Source of the DNA: Polyangiaceae bacterium | GTDB lineage: Bacteria > Myxococcota_A > Polyangia > Polyangiales > Polyangiaceae | Assembly: GCA_013361525.1 (NCBI GenBank) | Contig: JABFXY010000071.1 | Location: 1 to 58,331, forward strand | Reading direction: 5' to 3' | DNA: 58,331 nt | Part shown: positions 1 through 8,136 of the stretch, piece after piece | Layout: each line of letters begins with the position of its first letter | How positions within the stretch are numbered: position 1 is the first letter of the stretch | Translations under genes and position numbers: made by a program | Notes under the pieces: model-generated | What the model was told of the DNA's origin: nothing | The model's input: the letters and a program-made list of their open reading frames with translations, nothing else | Database searches by the model: none

Positions 1-1
1 G

Positions 2-556
2 GTCTTTGAACGCGAGGCGCTGGGTCAGGTTGTTGTCGATGGCCCAGGCGAAACAGGCAGCGGCGATCGAGAGCATTCCGAGCGCATCTCCGCCAATCTC
101 TCCGGGTCGCACTTTCAACAGGCCGGCTCCTACGAGGACCAGCGTAGCCGCCACGAGCTGCCGGAGGCTCAAGTGCTCGCGAAACACGAGCAGCGCGATC
201 GCCATCGTGAACGGCGCCTCCAAATTCAGGAGCAGCGCGCCGGCTGTCGCGGTGATCCGCCCGAGTCCCACGAGCAGCAGCAACGGGCCGACAACGCCGC
301 CGGAGAGGAGCACTGCGCCGAGGAGTGGGGCATCACGCTTGCGTAGCGGCGCCTCGACCTTCGTCGAACGAACGACGCGAAACGCAGACAACGCCAGGCC
401 GGCGGCGAGATAGAAGAGGCCGGCCAGCAGTTGAGGATCGACGGCGCCGAGCAACCACTTCGCCGCAGGAGTGCTGACTCCGAACAGAAACGCCGCGGCG
501 AGACCGCACAAAGCGCCCCGTGCTGCATCCGGAGATCCGCGCTGCTGTTCAACCAT
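2..556 (-). CDS. EamA/DMT-family transporter, C-terminus cut by window edge
   Basis: The minus-strand frame opens with ATG at 554-556 and stays open for 185 codons to the window edge, so the C-terminal part is missing. The translation starts MVEQQRGSPDAARG and is a run of hydrophobic helices: one with a small-residue FGVSTPAAKW motif, then GLFYLAAGLALSAF, a Gly-rich LLLLVGLGRITATAGALLLN helix with the EAPFT segment typical of EamA repeats, and ATLVLVGAGLLKV. This is the first five-helix EamA repeat plus the start of the second. Family members are inner-membrane drug/metabolite exporters; the substrate cannot be read from sequence. It lies 15 bp downstream of the propeller lipoprotein on the same strand and is probably co-transcribed with it. 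No strong ribosome binding site is seen. Confidence 0.85.
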   Translation of the reverse strand, partial: MVEQQRGSPDAARGALCGLAAAFLFGVSTPAAKWLLGAVDPQLLAGLFYLAAGLALSAFRVVRSTKVEAPLRKRDAPLLGAVLLSGGVVGPLLLLVGLGRITATAGALLLNLEAPFTMAIALLVFREHLSLRQLVAATLVLVGAGLLKVRPGEIGGDALGMLSIAAACFAWAIDNNLTQRLAFKD

Positions 557-571
557 TGATTCGTGAGGTCG

Positions 572-1567
572 TTATAACCCTTGCGGTTTCATGATGCGAA
601 GGACGGGCCCGTCTTGGAGTGGGAAGAAGACTCTATGGGTCACCGGGTCGACCGCCACGGTATGAGCGTTGTCGCCGACGTTCTGCTTGTGCAACTCGGT
701 GAGGCCTGGTTTGCCAATGTCGAAGATGCTCATATCGCCGCCCTCGGCCGCCACGTAGAGCCAGCCAAAACCTGGGTCGACATCGATGACGTCGGGCCCG
801 TCGCTCGTCGGCGCGGAGACGATGCCGCCGCCTCCGTCGAGCGGGACGCGCATGAGCTTGGCGTTACCCTCACAGGCGACGAGGCCGGTCTTGCGTTCGG
901 GATCGAGCCGCAAGCCGTGGGCTCCCTCGCAATCGGGTAGATCGACGCTCTTGACCACGGTCGCCTTCACGGGATCGATCGCCACCAGCAGATTGGCGTC
1001 TTCTGCCGCCACGACGGTTACCCAGAACTGTTCGCGACTATCATCGAAGATGACGTTCCCAGTCTCCGCGCCGACATCCACTTGCGTGCGTCCACCGTTC
1101 CCCGCGTCGGCAATCAGCGATACGGCGCCGTCGCCCTGATCCGACACGCCCACGATTCGGTGGACCGAATCCCAGGCGACACCGTCGGGGCTGCTACCGG
1201 TCTCGACGCGCGACACGATTTCGAGTGTTTCGCTATCGATGATGACCAGCTGGTTCGGCTTGCTGGTGACGAAGATTCGTTTGGCGTCGGGAGCGGTCGC
1301 TACGCCACGGGCCGTTGAAATGCCGTCGATCACCTTGACCACCGTGCCGTCAGAGAGGTTCACGATCGCGACGGCGTTGTCGCCCATGTGCGCCATGATG
1401 AGGTGCCCCTTCTCCGCGTCAACGGCCTGGTAGTCGAAACGGGTCGCCTTGCCGGGCAGGGAGACGTCCTTCACCACCTCGAGGGGAAGGCGCGCGTCGC
1501 GAGGCTCGCTCGAGCACGCGGCTGTAGCGAAGACCGCTAGCGGAGCGGCGGCTCGGGCTCGAAGCAT
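572..1567 (-). CDS. YncE-like beta-propeller lipoprotein
   Basis: 331 residues. The N-terminus MLRARAAAPLAVFATAACSS is a short signal peptide ending in a lipobox (ATAAC), so the mature protein should be lipid-anchored outside the cytoplasm. The rest has repeated blades of the YncE/YVTN type: GHLIMAHMGDNAVAIVNLSDG, RIFVTSKPNQLVIIDSETLE and FGWLYVAAEGGDMSIFDIGK, each alternating a V-x-hydrophobic strand with a D-x-x-T turn. Such seven-bladed propellers bind ligands or partners and usually lack catalytic residues; the partner is unknown here. It heads a minus-strand unit with the EamA transporter and diverges from chrB. A TACAGCTGTA box sits about 10 bp upstream of its start codon and may repress it. 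Confidence 0.82.
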   Translation of the reverse strand: MLRARAAAPLAVFATAACSSEPRDARLPLEVVKDVSLPGKATRFDYQAVDAEKGHLIMAHMGDNAVAIVNLSDGTVVKVIDGISTARGVATAPDAKRIFVTSKPNQLVIIDSETLEIVSRVETGSSPDGVAWDSVHRIVGVSDQGDGAVSLIADAGNGGRTQVDVGAETGNVIFDDSREQFWVTVVAAEDANLLVAIDPVKATVVKSVDLPDCEGAHGLRLDPERKTGLVACEGNAKLMRVPLDGGGGIVSAPTSDGPDVIDVDPGFGWLYVAAEGGDMSIFDIGKPGLTELHKQNVGDNAHTVAVDPVTHRVFFPLQDGPVLRIMKPQGL

Positions 1568-1577
1568 AGGCGATCGA

Positions 1578-1587
1578 TACAGCTGTA
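1578..1587. promoter_or_regulatory. TACAnnTGTA operator-like palindrome 1 (BlaI/CopY type)
   Basis: TACAGCTGTA is a perfect 10-bp palindrome matching TACAnnTGTA, the known core operator of the BlaI/MecI/CopY winged-helix repressors. It lies 10 bp upstream of the propeller lipoprotein start in a divergent promoter region. No BlaI gene is in the window, so the regulator is inferred. Confidence 0.45.
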
Positions 1588-1654
1588 ACTCCAGTTGGTC
1601 AACGGCGCATCAGCATGGATCTATGTGGCGAATCGCATCGATCATCGTTGATGC

Positions 1655-1664
1655 TACAGATGTA
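1655..1664. promoter_or_regulatory. TACAnnTGTA operator-like palindrome 2 (BlaI/CopY type)
   Basis: TACAGATGTA matches the same TACAnnTGTA core 77 bp from the first copy and 40 bp before the preferred chrB start at 1705. Two copies in one divergent intergenic region make chance less likely. The position favours the 1705 start over the in-frame ATG at 1615, which would place this box inside the gene. Confidence 0.45.
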
Positions 1665-1704
1665 TCAGCGGCGACCGTCGGCAGCGTGGTATGACAGGTC
1701 ACCC

Positions 1705-2709
1705 ATGGCGCTGGACGTTCCGGAGCGAGAGGGCGATGGGCAGGCGCTCGACCGGTGGCTGCTGCTCGTGCATCGCCTCCCGCCGGAGCCCGCGTACCTG
1801 CGCGTGAAGGTCGGACGCCGCCTCGCGCGCATCGGTGCGGTCCCGTTGAAGAGCACGGTTTACGTGCTGCCCCGGTCGGCGGGATCGCTCGAGGACTTCG
1901 AGTGGCTCCGCAAAGAGATCGAGGAGGACGGAGGGGATGCGATGGTGCTCGCGTCGCGCGTCGTCACGGGCGTCGAGGACGCAGACATCGAAGCGCTGTT
2001 CCGGACCGCGCGCGACGCCGACTACGCCGCTCTGGCGGAAGACATCAAAGAGCTCGCGAAGACGCGTAAGAAGAAGAAGCTCGACGACGCCGACCGGTCC
2101 TTTTTGGCGGACGTCGCCAGGCTCGAGCGGCGCCTCGCCGAAATCGCCGCAATCGACTTCTTCGACGCCCCTGGCCGCGCGCGAGCGTCAGATGCGCTGC
2201 AATCGCTCCGCGAATCTGGTCGCCCGGTCGCGGCGCGGCCGCGCGATTCGATTGAAGCCTTTCGCGGGCGAGTCTGGGTAACCCGGCGCGGCGTCCACGT
2301 CGACCGAATCGCGACGGCATGGCTCATCCGTCGGTTCATCGACGCGGGCGCGACCATCAAGCTGGTCGCGCCGAAGGGCTATGTCCCATTGGACGAGGAG
2401 CTTCGCTTCGACATGTTCGAGGCCGAATACGGGCACGAGGACGGCGGTTGCACATTGGAGACCGTCATTCGCAGGTTCGGGCTCGACACCGCCGGCCTCG
2501 CGGCCGTCGGCGAGATCGTCCACGACATCGACATCAAAGACGCTCGATACCGGCGCCCCGAAACCGAAGGCGTCGCGTCGATTATCAATGGCATTTGCTT
2601 GTCCTCGGCTTCCGACGACGAACGACTCGAACGCGGCGCCCGCGTCTTCGATGCGCTCCTCGCCGACCTTCAACGCAAGAAGAACGTCAGAACGGAGGGA
2701 CCGACATGA
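1705..2709 (+). CDS. chrB: ChrB-family chromate resistance protein
   Basis: 334 residues from the ATG at 1705 (MALDVPEREG); an in-frame ATG at 1615 would add 30 residues unlike the family. The N-terminal ChrB domain (about 15-130) contains RWLLLVHRLPPEPAYLRVKV and the GAVPLKSTVYVLP motif, which set the DNA-binding/sensor half in known ChrB proteins. The C-terminal domain (about 190-330) has the family signature WVTRRGVHVDRIATAWLIRR, then FDMFEAEYGHEDGGCTLETV and VHDIDIKDARYRRPE. Characterised ChrB proteins sense chromate and regulate the chrA exporter, but no chrA is visible here. The stop overlaps the next start as ATGA at 2706-2709, so the DUF1259 lipoprotein is translationally coupled. Confidence 0.82.
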   Translation: MALDVPEREGDGQALDRWLLLVHRLPPEPAYLRVKVGRRLARIGAVPLKSTVYVLPRSAGSLEDFEWLRKEIEEDGGDAMVLASRVVTGVEDADIEALFRTARDADYAALAEDIKELAKTRKKKKLDDADRSFLADVARLERRLAEIAAIDFFDAPGRARASDALQSLRESGRPVAARPRDSIEAFRGRVWVTRRGVHVDRIATAWLIRRFIDAGATIKLVAPKGYVPLDEELRFDMFEAEYGHEDGGCTLETVIRRFGLDTAGLAAVGEIVHDIDIKDARYRRPETEGVASIINGICLSSASDDERLERGARVFDALLADLQRKKNVRTEGPT

Positions 2710-3716
2710 AGAGCATCTCAATCGCCATCTGCTGCGCGCTTTCAATCGCGGCCTGCTCGTCGGACACGGAGCCGAGCGCGGAGTCGGCGACACCCACGAC
2801 CGCGACGGTCGCGTCGGCGACCGCGGCGCCGGGACAGGCGTCCGCGTCCGCGAGCGCGAAGACCGCGCAGCGCACCATCGACCCGAAGGCGGTCGAGGCC
2901 GTCACCAAGGGGAAGCCGGAAGTCGCGCAAGACGTCGTCAAAGTCTCGTTCCCGCGCGACGACGTGAAGGTCGCAATCGACGGCTATGGCATGCAGCCCT
3001 TCATGGGGCTGACGTCGTGGGCCGCGTTTTCTCCGGCTGTGAAAGACGGCGTCGAGGCTATGGTGATGGGCGATCTCGTCGTGTTCGAAGACGAGGTGAA
3101 TGCAGTGATGAGCGCCGCACTCGATGCCGGGCTCGAGGTGACGGCGCTCCATAATCACTTTTTCTACGACAACCCGCGTGTGTACTTCATGCACATAGGC
3201 GGCGAGGGCACCGTCGAGTCGCTCGGCAAAGGAGTGCGCGCCGCGCTGGATGCCGCGTCCGCGATTCGAAAGGGCCGGCCAGAGCCGGGGACGACGTTCG
3301 GCATGGGCCCGCTGCCGGACAGGAACACCATCGACGCCGCGAAGGTCGAGGCCGCGACCGGCCGCAAACCGACCGAGAAGGACGGAATGGCGAAGATCGT
3401 GGTCGGTCGCACCGCGACCATGCGCGATTGCGGCTGCTCCGCCGGCAAAGCCATGGGCGTCAACACGTGGGCGGGATTTGCGGGCTCCAACGAGAACGCC
3501 GTCGTCGACGGCGACTTCGCCGTCACCGAGGACGAGCTTCAACCCGTGCTTCGCAGCCTGCGAAAGGCCGGGATCAACATCATCGCGATTCATCACCATA
3601 TGACCCACGAAGAACCGCGAATCCTGTTTTTGCATTATTGGGGCCGCGGGCCGGTAGAAGCGCTCGGCAAAGCGGTGAAGGAAACGCTTGCGTTGACGAA
3701 GAGCGATGCCGGCTGA
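2706..3716 (+). CDS. DUF1259 (LppY/LpqO family) lipoprotein
   Basis: 336 residues. The signal peptide MKSISIAICCALSIAACSS ends in a lipobox (SIAAC), followed by a Ser/Ala/Thr-rich linker to about residue 60. Two LpqO-type repeats follow: one carries MVMGDLVVFEDEVNAV, ALHNHFFYDNPRVYFMHIGG; the second carries VVDGDFAVTEDELQPV, AIHHHMTHEEPRILFLHYWG. The paired HNHFF/HHHM and RxxFxH motifs suggest metal or ligand binding, but the family function is unknown. It is coupled to chrB by a 4-bp ATGA overlap, so a role in the same metal or oxyanion stress response is inferred. The start is fixed by that overlap; longer upstream readings of the frame are antisense-like. Confidence 0.88.
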   Translation: MKSISIAICCALSIAACSSDTEPSAESATPTTATVASATAAPGQASASASAKTAQRTIDPKAVEAVTKGKPEVAQDVVKVSFPRDDVKVAIDGYGMQPFMGLTSWAAFSPAVKDGVEAMVMGDLVVFEDEVNAVMSAALDAGLEVTALHNHFFYDNPRVYFMHIGGEGTVESLGKGVRAALDAASAIRKGRPEPGTTFGMGPLPDRNTIDAAKVEAATGRKPTEKDGMAKIVVGRTATMRDCGCSAGKAMGVNTWAGFAGSNENAVVDGDFAVTEDELQPVLRSLRKAGINIIAIHHHMTHEEPRILFLHYWGRGPVEALGKAVKETLALTKSDAG

Positions 3717-4131
3717 TGAGGATGTCGCTCCGGGGCAGGCTCGCCTCTCAGCTGATGCCGGCCCGCTCGGCGCCGCTCGCGATCTGCCTGGGTGTCGCGG
3801 GTGCGCCGAAATGTTGGCTCGAAACGAGACGCCGGCGTGGGACGACGCGGAAGGTGATTCGACTGTCGCGAGCGTGCGTCGGACGTGCGCGGTTTCGTCG
3901 AGGTGCCGCGGAATGCCGCCGCATGGCGACGGCGTGCCCCAATTAGACCTACGAAAGGTCGAACGTAAGCGGGCGCCCGCAGGTACGTAGCGAACGCGTC
4001 GACTCGCGGAGCCAACGGGTCGCTCGCAGCCGAGGACGACACTCAAGGCTTCGACGCCACCGGGGCGCACGCGCAGAGTCAGCCGTAGCGGCGGTAGGCA
4101 GGTGTGGTGCCTCGTCGACCGAGCGTAGGGC
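3717..4131. other. Intergenic region without a convincing gene
   Basis: About 415 bp between two convergent genes. Short open frames on both strands are Arg-rich and lack a ribosome binding site or recognisable domain. It holds two small inverted repeats, GACCTACGAAAGGTC near 3946-3960 and the palindrome GCGGGCGCCCGC at 3969-3980, neither followed by a T tract. Confidence 0.5.
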
Positions 4132-4159
4132 CATTCACACGTCAATGCGCGTGTGAATG
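4132..4159. terminator. Inverted repeat at the end of the His/Cys-rich lipoprotein gene
   Basis: CATTCACACG (4132-4141) and CGTGTGAATG (4150-4159) form a perfect 10-bp stem with an 8-nt loop. The stop codon of the minus-strand gene lies in the loop. There is no U tract, so termination is plausible but unproven. Confidence 0.4.
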
Positions 4160-4543
4160 CGCGCCCTTCTCCGCAGCAGCTTTGCAGAGCTTCACGCAGC
4201 GATCGTGCTCTTTTTCGCACACCGCGGCGTCTCCGGCGTGTCCGAGCTGGTGGCATTTACCGAGCTCGTCGTCGCCGTGCCCGACGTCGTGGCATGCCTT
4301 CGCGAGCTCGTCGCACTTCGGTGATCCCGACGCATGGTCGCCCTGCGCCATGGCGGACGCGGTGGTTTCGGGTTGACCCGACGTTGGAACGGCATCGGCA
4401 GTCCCTGCTTCATGGCCGGAATGCGGGTCACTCGTGGCGACGGCGGCCGAAGCGGCGGGCGGCTCTTCCTCGGTTGCGGATTGTGATCCGCTGCAGCCGA
4501 CGAGCGCGACGAGGAAACCCAAACCAAGGAGCTGTCGAATCAT
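4142..4543 (-). CDS. Small His/Cys-rich lipoprotein, probably metal binding
   Basis: 133 residues. MIRQLLGLGFLVALVGCSGS is a lipoprotein signal peptide with lipobox LVGC. A disordered Ala/Thr/Glu linker contains DPHSGHE, and the C-terminal 60 residues are packed with Cys and His: KCDELAKACHDVGHGDDE, CHQLGHAG, CEKEHDRCVKLC and a terminal HSHAH tail. The regular CxxxC / CxxxH spacing suggests helices that bind soft metals such as copper. It lies divergent from the HMA/multicopper oxidase operon, consistent with periplasmic or surface metal buffering. No close family was recognised; the reading rests on composition and context. Confidence 0.75.
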   Translation of the reverse strand: MIRQLLGLGFLVALVGCSGSQSATEEEPPAASAAVATSDPHSGHEAGTADAVPTSGQPETTASAMAQGDHASGSPKCDELAKACHDVGHGDDELGKCHQLGHAGDAAVCEKEHDRCVKLCKAAAEKGAHSHAH

Positions 4544-4724
4544 GCCGACGCCTTAACGTGGCACCGCTCGACCTGTCGAGACGTGGCCATCCCGGTTACA
4601 CGCCACTCCGCACAATCTTCCTTGTCCCACCCGTGCGCGCGGGACATGGTCCGCCGGCGTTCGGTCGCGAGGTGCTCCGTGTAATGGGCGCGCCCCCCTC
4701 GCGTCTTCCTTGTCGGAGGTCGTC

Positions 4725-4940
4725 ATGCAGAAGGAAACGGTGATCGAGGTTCAAGGAATGACGTGTGGATCGTGCGTTCGACATGTCGGCGGCGCGCTGC
4801 GAAAAGTCGAGGGCGTGAGCAACGTGGACGTTCGTCTGGAAGCGGGTGAAGCCGTGGTCACGCACGAGGGCGTGCTCTCTGCGGCGGAGCTCGTCGCCGC
4901 CGTCGAGGAGGAGGGATACACGGCACGCGCGCGCGTGTGA
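4725..4940 (+). CDS. Heavy-metal-associated (HMA) domain chaperone, CopZ-like
   Basis: 71 residues with the start ATG at 4725 placed 5 nt after a clear GGAGG (4715-4719); an upstream TTG at 4710 is less likely because it would swallow that site. A single ferredoxin-fold HMA domain carries the copper-binding motif GMTCGSCVRH near residues 11-20, followed by VEGVSNVDVRLEAGEAVVTH and a C-terminal EEEGYTARA, all normal for CopZ or the N-terminal domains of CopA ATPases. It should be a cytosolic Cu(I) carrier. It opens the plus-strand copper-type operon, although no CopA ATPase is present in the window. Confidence 0.9.
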   Translation: MQKETVIEVQGMTCGSCVRHVGGALRKVEGVSNVDVRLEAGEAVVTHEGVLSAAELVAAVEEEGYTARARV

Positions 4941-4953
4941 CCGCGGCGGTCAC
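4937..4953 (+). other. GC-rich hairpin at the HMA chaperone stop
   Basis: GTGACCG (4937-4943) pairs perfectly with CGGTCAC (4947-4953) across a 3-nt loop, starting on the last codon of the HMA gene. It could shield the 3' end of a short chaperone mRNA or partly terminate before the oxidase gene. There is no U tract. Confidence 0.3.
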
Positions 4954-5036
4954 GGACGATTTCGGCGGCATCGGTGTAATGACCTCGGCAGGCCCGCGTC
5001 GGCAGGGCAGCACCCCAAGGAACGGACCAGGAAATC

Positions 5037-6386
5037 ATGAGTGTCAGCAGGCGAGAAGCGCTCCTCGGAGGGGCGCTCGCGGTCGGTGGAGCGGTCGCGC
5101 TGAGGGCGAAAGAAGCATTTGCGGCCCAGGGCGGCTCGAATGGGCGCGCGTGGGAGGCGACGTACAGCGGCGGCCGACAGGACGTGAAGCCCGAGAAGCC
5201 GGGCGAGCCGGGCAAGGACTACACGCCCGTCGTCACACCGAACAACGTCGCGCTCCCGTTCAAGATCGTCGACGGCGTGAAGGTCTTCCACCTCGTCGCC
5301 GAGGAGGTCGACCACGAGTTCGCGCCCGGCCTGAAGGCGAAGTGCTGGGGTTACAACGGTCGCGTGCACGGCCCTACGATCGAGGCCGTCGAAGGGGACC
5401 GGATTCGCGTCTACGTGACCAACAAGCTTCCCGGCGCGCCGACGAGCGTGCATTGGCACGGGATCTTCCTACCGAACGGGATGGATGGTGTCGCGGGTCT
5501 GAGCCAGCCGGTCATCAAACCGAAAGAGACCTTCAAATACGAGTTCACGCTGCGCCAGCACGGAACGTACATGTATCACTCGCACCACGACGAAATGGTG
5601 CAGATGGCGCTCGGCATGATGGGCATGTTCATCATTCATCCGAGAAAGCCCAATGCCGATTACAAGGTCGACCGCGACTTTGCGATGTTGCTCAGTGAGT
5701 GGTCGATTCCCGCGGGCGCGGCGCGACCGAACCCGAACGAGATGACCGACTTCAACGTCCTCACGTTCAACGCCAAGGCATTCCCGGGGACGGCGCCGCT
5801 CGTCGTCAAGAAGGGCGAGCGTGTGCGGATCCGCTTCGGCAATCTCTCGTCGATGGACCATCACCCGATTCATATGCATGGCCACTACTTCAAGCTGGTC
5901 GCGACGGATGGCGGACAAATCCCCCAGAGCGCGCAATGGCCGGAAGCGACGGTGCTGGTGCCGGTCGGCTCGACGCGCGACGTCGAGTTCGTCGCCGATG
6001 CACCGGGGGATTGGTCGATGCACTGCCATATGACCCATCACGCCATGAACCAGATGGGCCACGGATTCCCCAATACGACGGGGATGAACGCAGCGGGTGT
6101 CGACGACAGGGTCCGAAAGCTCGTCCCCGGATACATGACCATGGGCCAAGACGGCATGGGCGACATGGCCGACATGAAAATGGACGTTCCGAAAAACAGC
6201 ATTCCCATGATGGGAGCCCAAGGGCCGTTCGGCACGATCACGATGGGGGGAATGTTCACCATCATCAAGGTGCGCGAGCAGCTCGAGAGCTACGACAAAG
6301 ACCCGGGTTGGTACAAGAACCCTCCGGGGACCGTCGCCTCGCTCGCGTCCGCCGACGATCTGAAGAAAGACGGGATTACGACATGA
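5037..6386 (+). CDS. Multicopper oxidase (CopA/CueO-like), exported
   Basis: 449 residues. The N-terminus MSVSRREALLGGALAVGGAV has a Tat-like SRREALLGG segment, expected for a cofactor-loaded periplasmic oxidase. All copper sites are visible: HWHG (H139, H141), HSHHDE (H181-H184), HPIHMHG (H276, H279, H281) and HCHMTHHAMNQM (H329, C330, H331, H335, axial M340). The four motifs give the T1 centre and the T2/T3 cluster, so the enzyme should be active. A Met/Gly-rich C-terminal stretch (GYMTMGQDGMGDMADMKMDV) resembles the methionine-rich Cu(I) sites of cuprous oxidases. Its stop overlaps the next gene as ATGA. The probable job is oxidation of periplasmic Cu(I) to Cu(II). Confidence 0.93.
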   Translation: MSVSRREALLGGALAVGGAVALRAKEAFAAQGGSNGRAWEATYSGGRQDVKPEKPGEPGKDYTPVVTPNNVALPFKIVDGVKVFHLVAEEVDHEFAPGLKAKCWGYNGRVHGPTIEAVEGDRIRVYVTNKLPGAPTSVHWHGIFLPNGMDGVAGLSQPVIKPKETFKYEFTLRQHGTYMYHSHHDEMVQMALGMMGMFIIHPRKPNADYKVDRDFAMLLSEWSIPAGAARPNPNEMTDFNVLTFNAKAFPGTAPLVVKKGERVRIRFGNLSSMDHHPIHMHGHYFKLVATDGGQIPQSAQWPEATVLVPVGSTRDVEFVADAPGDWSMHCHMTHHAMNQMGHGFPNTTGMNAAGVDDRVRKLVPGYMTMGQDGMGDMADMKMDVPKNSIPMMGAQGPFGTITMGGMFTIIKVREQLESYDKDPGWYKNPPGTVASLASADDLKKDGITT

Positions 6387-6751
6387 GAGCCCTCCTTCGA
6401 GCCTTGCTGTTCTTGCCCCTGTTGTCCTGTGTTCGCGACGTGCCCGTCGCGACGACCGACGCGGCGAGCCCTGACATGAAGGTACCGGCGCAGGAGCAGA
6501 GTACGGGCGTGTTGCTCGCCGATTTCGATCCGGATCGCGTCGCGCCCGAGGGCGTCGTTGCACCGTCCGGGCACGAGCACCACCACGACGGGGCAACACC
6601 GGCAGGGGATCAGGCGACGAGCTTTACCTGTCCGCATCATCCGGATGTCGTCTCGGACAAACCCGGCAAATGCCCCAAATGTGGAATGGACCTCGTCCCG
6701 AAGAAGGGTGAAGAGAAGCCGCACGACGCGACGACGCACGGAGGCCACTGA
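6383..6751 (+). CDS. Lipoprotein with heavy-metal-binding domain
   Basis: 122 residues. MRALLRALLFLPLLSCVRD is a signal peptide with lipobox LLSC. After a linker containing GHEHHHDG, a short zinc-ribbon-like domain reads FTCPHHPDVVSDKPGKCPKC then GMDLVPKK, the heavy-metal-binding domain often found at the start of CusB-type adaptors. Here it stands alone, with a His tail (DATTHGGH). The start is set by the ATGA overlap with the oxidase gene at 6383-6386, and its stop shares one base with the TolC-like gene (TGATG). It probably passes copper between the oxidase and an export system in the periplasm. Confidence 0.87.
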   Translation: MRALLRALLFLPLLSCVRDVPVATTDAASPDMKVPAQEQSTGVLLADFDPDRVAPEGVVAPSGHEHHHDGATPAGDQATSFTCPHHPDVVSDKPGKCPKCGMDLVPKKGEEKPHDATTHGGH

Positions 6752-8133
6752 TGCGTGCTTTGGTCTCCGGCCTGCTCGCGGTCGTTGCGACGCTGGGGTC
6801 GGGGTGTCTCTCCGCCGGATCGGGATACGATCTAACGCGGCAGACGGTTCACGAGCGGACGAACATCCAAGTCGAGGACGAGGACGCCGCGCGCGTCCGG
6901 TCCGAGGTGCTCTCGAAACCGCTGACGGCCGAATCTGCCGCGAAGCTCGCGCTCGCGAACAACGCCGCGGTCGAGGCTGCGCTCGCGGGCGTGGGAATTG
7001 GGCGCGCGGAGCTGATGCGCGCCATTCGCCTGCCGAACCCCAAGGGTGAGATCGGCGTGCACTTCCACGAAGGTGAGCCGGATCTCGAGATCGGCGCGAC
7101 CATCGACATCGTCACGCTCCTTTTGCTTCCTGCGCGGGAAACAGCGGCGTCCGAGCGGCTCGACGCTGCGTCGCTGGAGGCGGCGGGCGTGCTGCTCGAC
7201 ATCGCGTATGGCGCCAAGGTCGCCTTCTACGAATACCAAGCGGCGGCGCAGGTGCTCGAGCTGCGAAAGACGATCACCTTCGCGACGGCGCAGTCCGCCG
7301 AGATCGCTGCGCGCCTGCTGGAAGCGGGCAACGTGCCGGAGCTCGAGGCTTTGAACGAGCGCGCACTCTACGAGGAGACGCGGCTCGCGCTGGCACGCGC
7401 AGAGGTCGCGGAATCCGCGGCGCGTGAAAGGCTCAATGCGACGCTCGGCCTGTACGGCGAAGACGGAGCTCGTTGGAAGGTCGAAGCGCGACTCGGCGAC
7501 CCGGTCGCCTTCGACACGACGAACCTCGAGTCGAAAGCGATATCGAAGAGCATCGACCTCGCCGTCTTGAAGAAGCGGTACGGCGCCGCGAGCGTCGAGA
7601 GCGACGTCGCCTGGGCCGAGGGGTTCCTTCCCGAGATCGAGGTAGGTGTCGGCGCCGAGCGAGACGAAGGCATTTGGGAGGTGGGTCCGAACATCGGGGT
7701 CGAAGTCCCGCTCTTCTACCAAGGTCAGGCGGAGGTTGCGGCGGCCGATGCCCGCATGAAACAGGCAAAGAGCGGCCACACCGTCACCGCGGTGCGTATC
7801 CGGTCCACCGCCCGCACGCTCACCTCGCAGCTGCGAAACGCAGAGCAGAGCGCGGAGTTTTACAGGAAGACGCTTTTGCCGCTCCGCGAGAAGATCGTCG
7901 ACCAGACGCTCCGGCAATACAATGCAATGAATGAGGGGCCGTTCGCGGTCCTGCAGGCCAAGCGGGATCAAATCGAGGCGGCACGAGCCTATGTCGAAGT
8001 CCTCCGCGACTATTGGGTAACGCGCGCCGGCGCGGAGATGTTGCTCGCAGGGCGCACCCCTGCGATGCCGGCTGCTTCACCTTCGAGCGCGGAGGCTGCG
8101 CCGGGAGGCGCCGCGCGCGGCGGACACGACTGA
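6751..8133 (+). CDS. TolC-family outer membrane lipoprotein (CusC-like)
   Basis: 460 residues. The signal MRALVSGLLAVVATLGSGCLS ends in a lipobox (GSGC). The body is the long alpha-helical repeat of outer membrane efflux proteins: ESAAKLALANNAAVEAAL early, EYQAAAQVLELRKTITFATA and AARLLEAGNVPELEALNERA mid-way, then a second copy around VGPNIGVEVPLFYQGQAEVA and KTLLPLREKIVDQTLRQYNA. Trimers of this family form a channel across the outer membrane for RND-type or related exporters. No RND pump or membrane fusion protein is next to it, so its partner must be elsewhere. It is coupled by 1 bp to the upstream lipoprotein and followed 3 bp later by a sensor kinase. Confidence 0.9.
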   Translation: MRALVSGLLAVVATLGSGCLSAGSGYDLTRQTVHERTNIQVEDEDAARVRSEVLSKPLTAESAAKLALANNAAVEAALAGVGIGRAELMRAIRLPNPKGEIGVHFHEGEPDLEIGATIDIVTLLLLPARETAASERLDAASLEAAGVLLDIAYGAKVAFYEYQAAAQVLELRKTITFATAQSAEIAARLLEAGNVPELEALNERALYEETRLALARAEVAESAARERLNATLGLYGEDGARWKVEARLGDPVAFDTTNLESKAISKSIDLAVLKKRYGAASVESDVAWAEGFLPEIEVGVGAERDEGIWEVGPNIGVEVPLFYQGQAEVAAADARMKQAKSGHTVTAVRIRSTARTLTSQLRNAEQSAEFYRKTLLPLREKIVDQTLRQYNAMNEGPFAVLQAKRDQIEAARAYVEVLRDYWVTRAGAEMLLAGRTPAMPAASPSSAEAAPGGAARGGHD

Positions 8134-8136
8134 GCG

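Noticed and set aside
3706..3990. A 94-codon open frame after the DUF1259 gene
   Set aside because: No domain, no ribosome binding site and unusual composition; treated as intergenic.
2742..4256. A long minus-strand open frame opposite the DUF1259 gene
   Set aside because: Antisense shadow of a lipoprotein with a clear signal peptide and family motifs; it also crosses the end of the His/Cys-rich lipoprotein gene.
4544..4724. A CueR-type operator before the HMA gene
   Set aside because: No palindrome of the CueR/MerR kind was found; the only repeated element is the weak GTGTAATG motif reported above.
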